A stretch of 64,000 nt of DNA, taken from positions 124,001 to 188,000 of the forward strand of contig NZ_MINN01000085.1 of the NCBI RefSeq assembly GCF_001877785.1, read 5' to 3'. Positions 63,487-64,000 of this stretch are shown here, one piece after another. Position 1 is the stretch's first letter, and each line of letters begins with the position of its first letter. The notes below the pieces were generated by a model. That model saw nothing but the letters and a program-made list of their open reading frames with translations. It was not told where the DNA came from and did not search any database. A program made the position numbers and the translations under genes. Source of the stretch: Rossellomorea aquimaris. Its GTDB lineage: Bacteria > Bacillota > Bacilli > Bacillales > Bacillaceae_B.

Positions 63487-64000
63487 TAAAGCAGATAAAT
63501 CAAAACAGAAAATTGAAAGGGTTCAAGAGGAACCTGCTCCAAAAAAAAGGGAACCCCTGCCTCCGAGAAGTGAATTACACCGTGAAAAGAAGAAAAAGAA
63601 TAAAGTAAAACTGAAATATCCATTAATCAGCTTATTGCTTTTATTTTTTATTTTAATGCCTTTGACAGTGTTCAGCATATATTCCTATTTTGATAACCGA
63701 AATGAGCCTTTAACGGTCTTTTCCGAAGAAAAAAATGAAGTGCAGGAAGTCCAATATGAAGGTAATAATGACGATGATGAGGGTGCAGTCATATCAGAAG
63801 AGACCACAGGAAGTGAACAGTCTCAACAAGAAGAGACAGCTGTATCCGAAGAGCCTGAGAAAGAAAATAAGGAAGAGGATTCTAAGCGTGAAACAAAACT
63901 TCCCGCTGCAAAAGCGGCGGAAGTGGAGGAGCCTGAAAAAGCTGAAACACCAGAACCCGCACCTGAATCCGGCCAGGATCCACCGGCACAGGAGACAGAT
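63464..64000 (+). CDS. ypbE: YpbE-like LysM membrane protein, 3' end missing
   Basis: The frame runs off the window after 179 codons. It starts MSKDPFRDKADKSKQK with a charged cytoplasmic head, one transmembrane segment near residues 52-72 (PLISLLLLFFILMPLTVFS), and a long outside low-complexity stretch rich in Glu, Pro and Ala (about 95-179). In B. subtilis YpbE the C terminus is a LysM domain, which would lie beyond the end. ATG after GAAGGGATG, inside the ypbD end, so coupled. Name by position and architecture. Confidence 0.8.
   Translation, partial: MSKDPFRDKADKSKQKIERVQEEPAPKKREPLPPRSELHREKKKKNKVKLKYPLISLLLLFFILMPLTVFSIYSYFDNRNEPLTVFSEEKNEVQEVQYEGNNDDDEGAVISEETTGSEQSQQEETAVSEEPEKENKEEDSKRETKLPAAKAAEVEEPEKAETPEPAPESGQDPPAQETD

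Overview
The window is a piece of chromosome from an endospore-forming, low-to-mid GC Bacillaceae bacterium. Gene order largely follows the Bacillus subtilis yqjD to ypbE interval: yqj genes, yqk genes, spoIIM-fur-xerD-drm, dacF-spoIIA-spoVA-lysA, scpAB-dacB-spmAB-rluB-res-sigX, ribU-fer-ypbB-recQ. Several proteins are near-identical in pattern to the B. subtilis family members I remember (Fer, Fur, Pdp, SpoIIAA, RibT). The genus cannot be fixed from sequence alone; it is not B. subtilis itself, because whole blocks differ (ketone-body genes present, riboflavin operon and central spoVA genes absent here).

Layout. 1-9.4 kb: the end of a biotin-dependent carboxyltransferase gene, a peptidase, a CheW-like protein, DNA polymerase IV, then the convergent pentose-phosphate genes gndA and zwf sharing a terminator, then rnz and a histidine phosphatase. 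9.4-10.2 kb: a gene-free stretch with a 20-bp periodic array and a cluster of hairpin repeats. 10.2-19.5 kb: namA, proI behind a proline T-box, yqjP-yqjQ, a lipoprotein gene, glcU-gdh, a LexA-controlled error-prone polymerase operon and small Fe-S genes. 19.5-25.4 kb: a phosphotransferase-like protein and a hydrolase, a 43-aa protein, then HMG-CoA lyase divergent from thiolase-scoAB with a CcpA-type cre site between them. 25.4-31 kb: composite repeats, yqkE, a second periodic array, yqkF, mciZ, nudF, spoIIM, fur, yqzK, xerD.

31-48 kb: nucleoside salvage (drm-punA-pdp), a third periodic array, then the sporulation core. That core is dacF with a sigma-F-like promoter, spoIIAA-AB-sigF with a sigma-H-like promoter, and a shortened spoVA operon with a sigma-G-like promoter. 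It is followed by lysA, a 28-aa membrane peptide, an orphan ribT, ypuF, scpAB, and dacB-spmA-spmB with a sigma-E-like promoter. 48-49 kb carries a possible structured RNA and nested repeats. 49-58 kb holds rluB, resABC (cytochrome c maturation), resDE and the autoregulated sigX-rsiX pair. 58-64 kb holds a sporulation-type M23/LysM peptidase, an FMN riboswitch with ribU, ferredoxin, ypbB-recQ, a CPBP protease and the start of ypbE.

The most interesting unexplained signals are three. First, three intergenic arrays share one architecture (about 13 constant plus 7 variable bases, exact 20- or 21-bp period, two helical turns) but have unrelated core sequences. Second, hairpin repeats of about 120 bp abut stop codons and have inserted twice into a second repeat family. 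Third, two RNA-like elements stand out: a 13-bp long-range helix between spmB and rluB, and mutually exclusive stems in the resA leader. All functional names rest on family recognition by eye; no database search was run.
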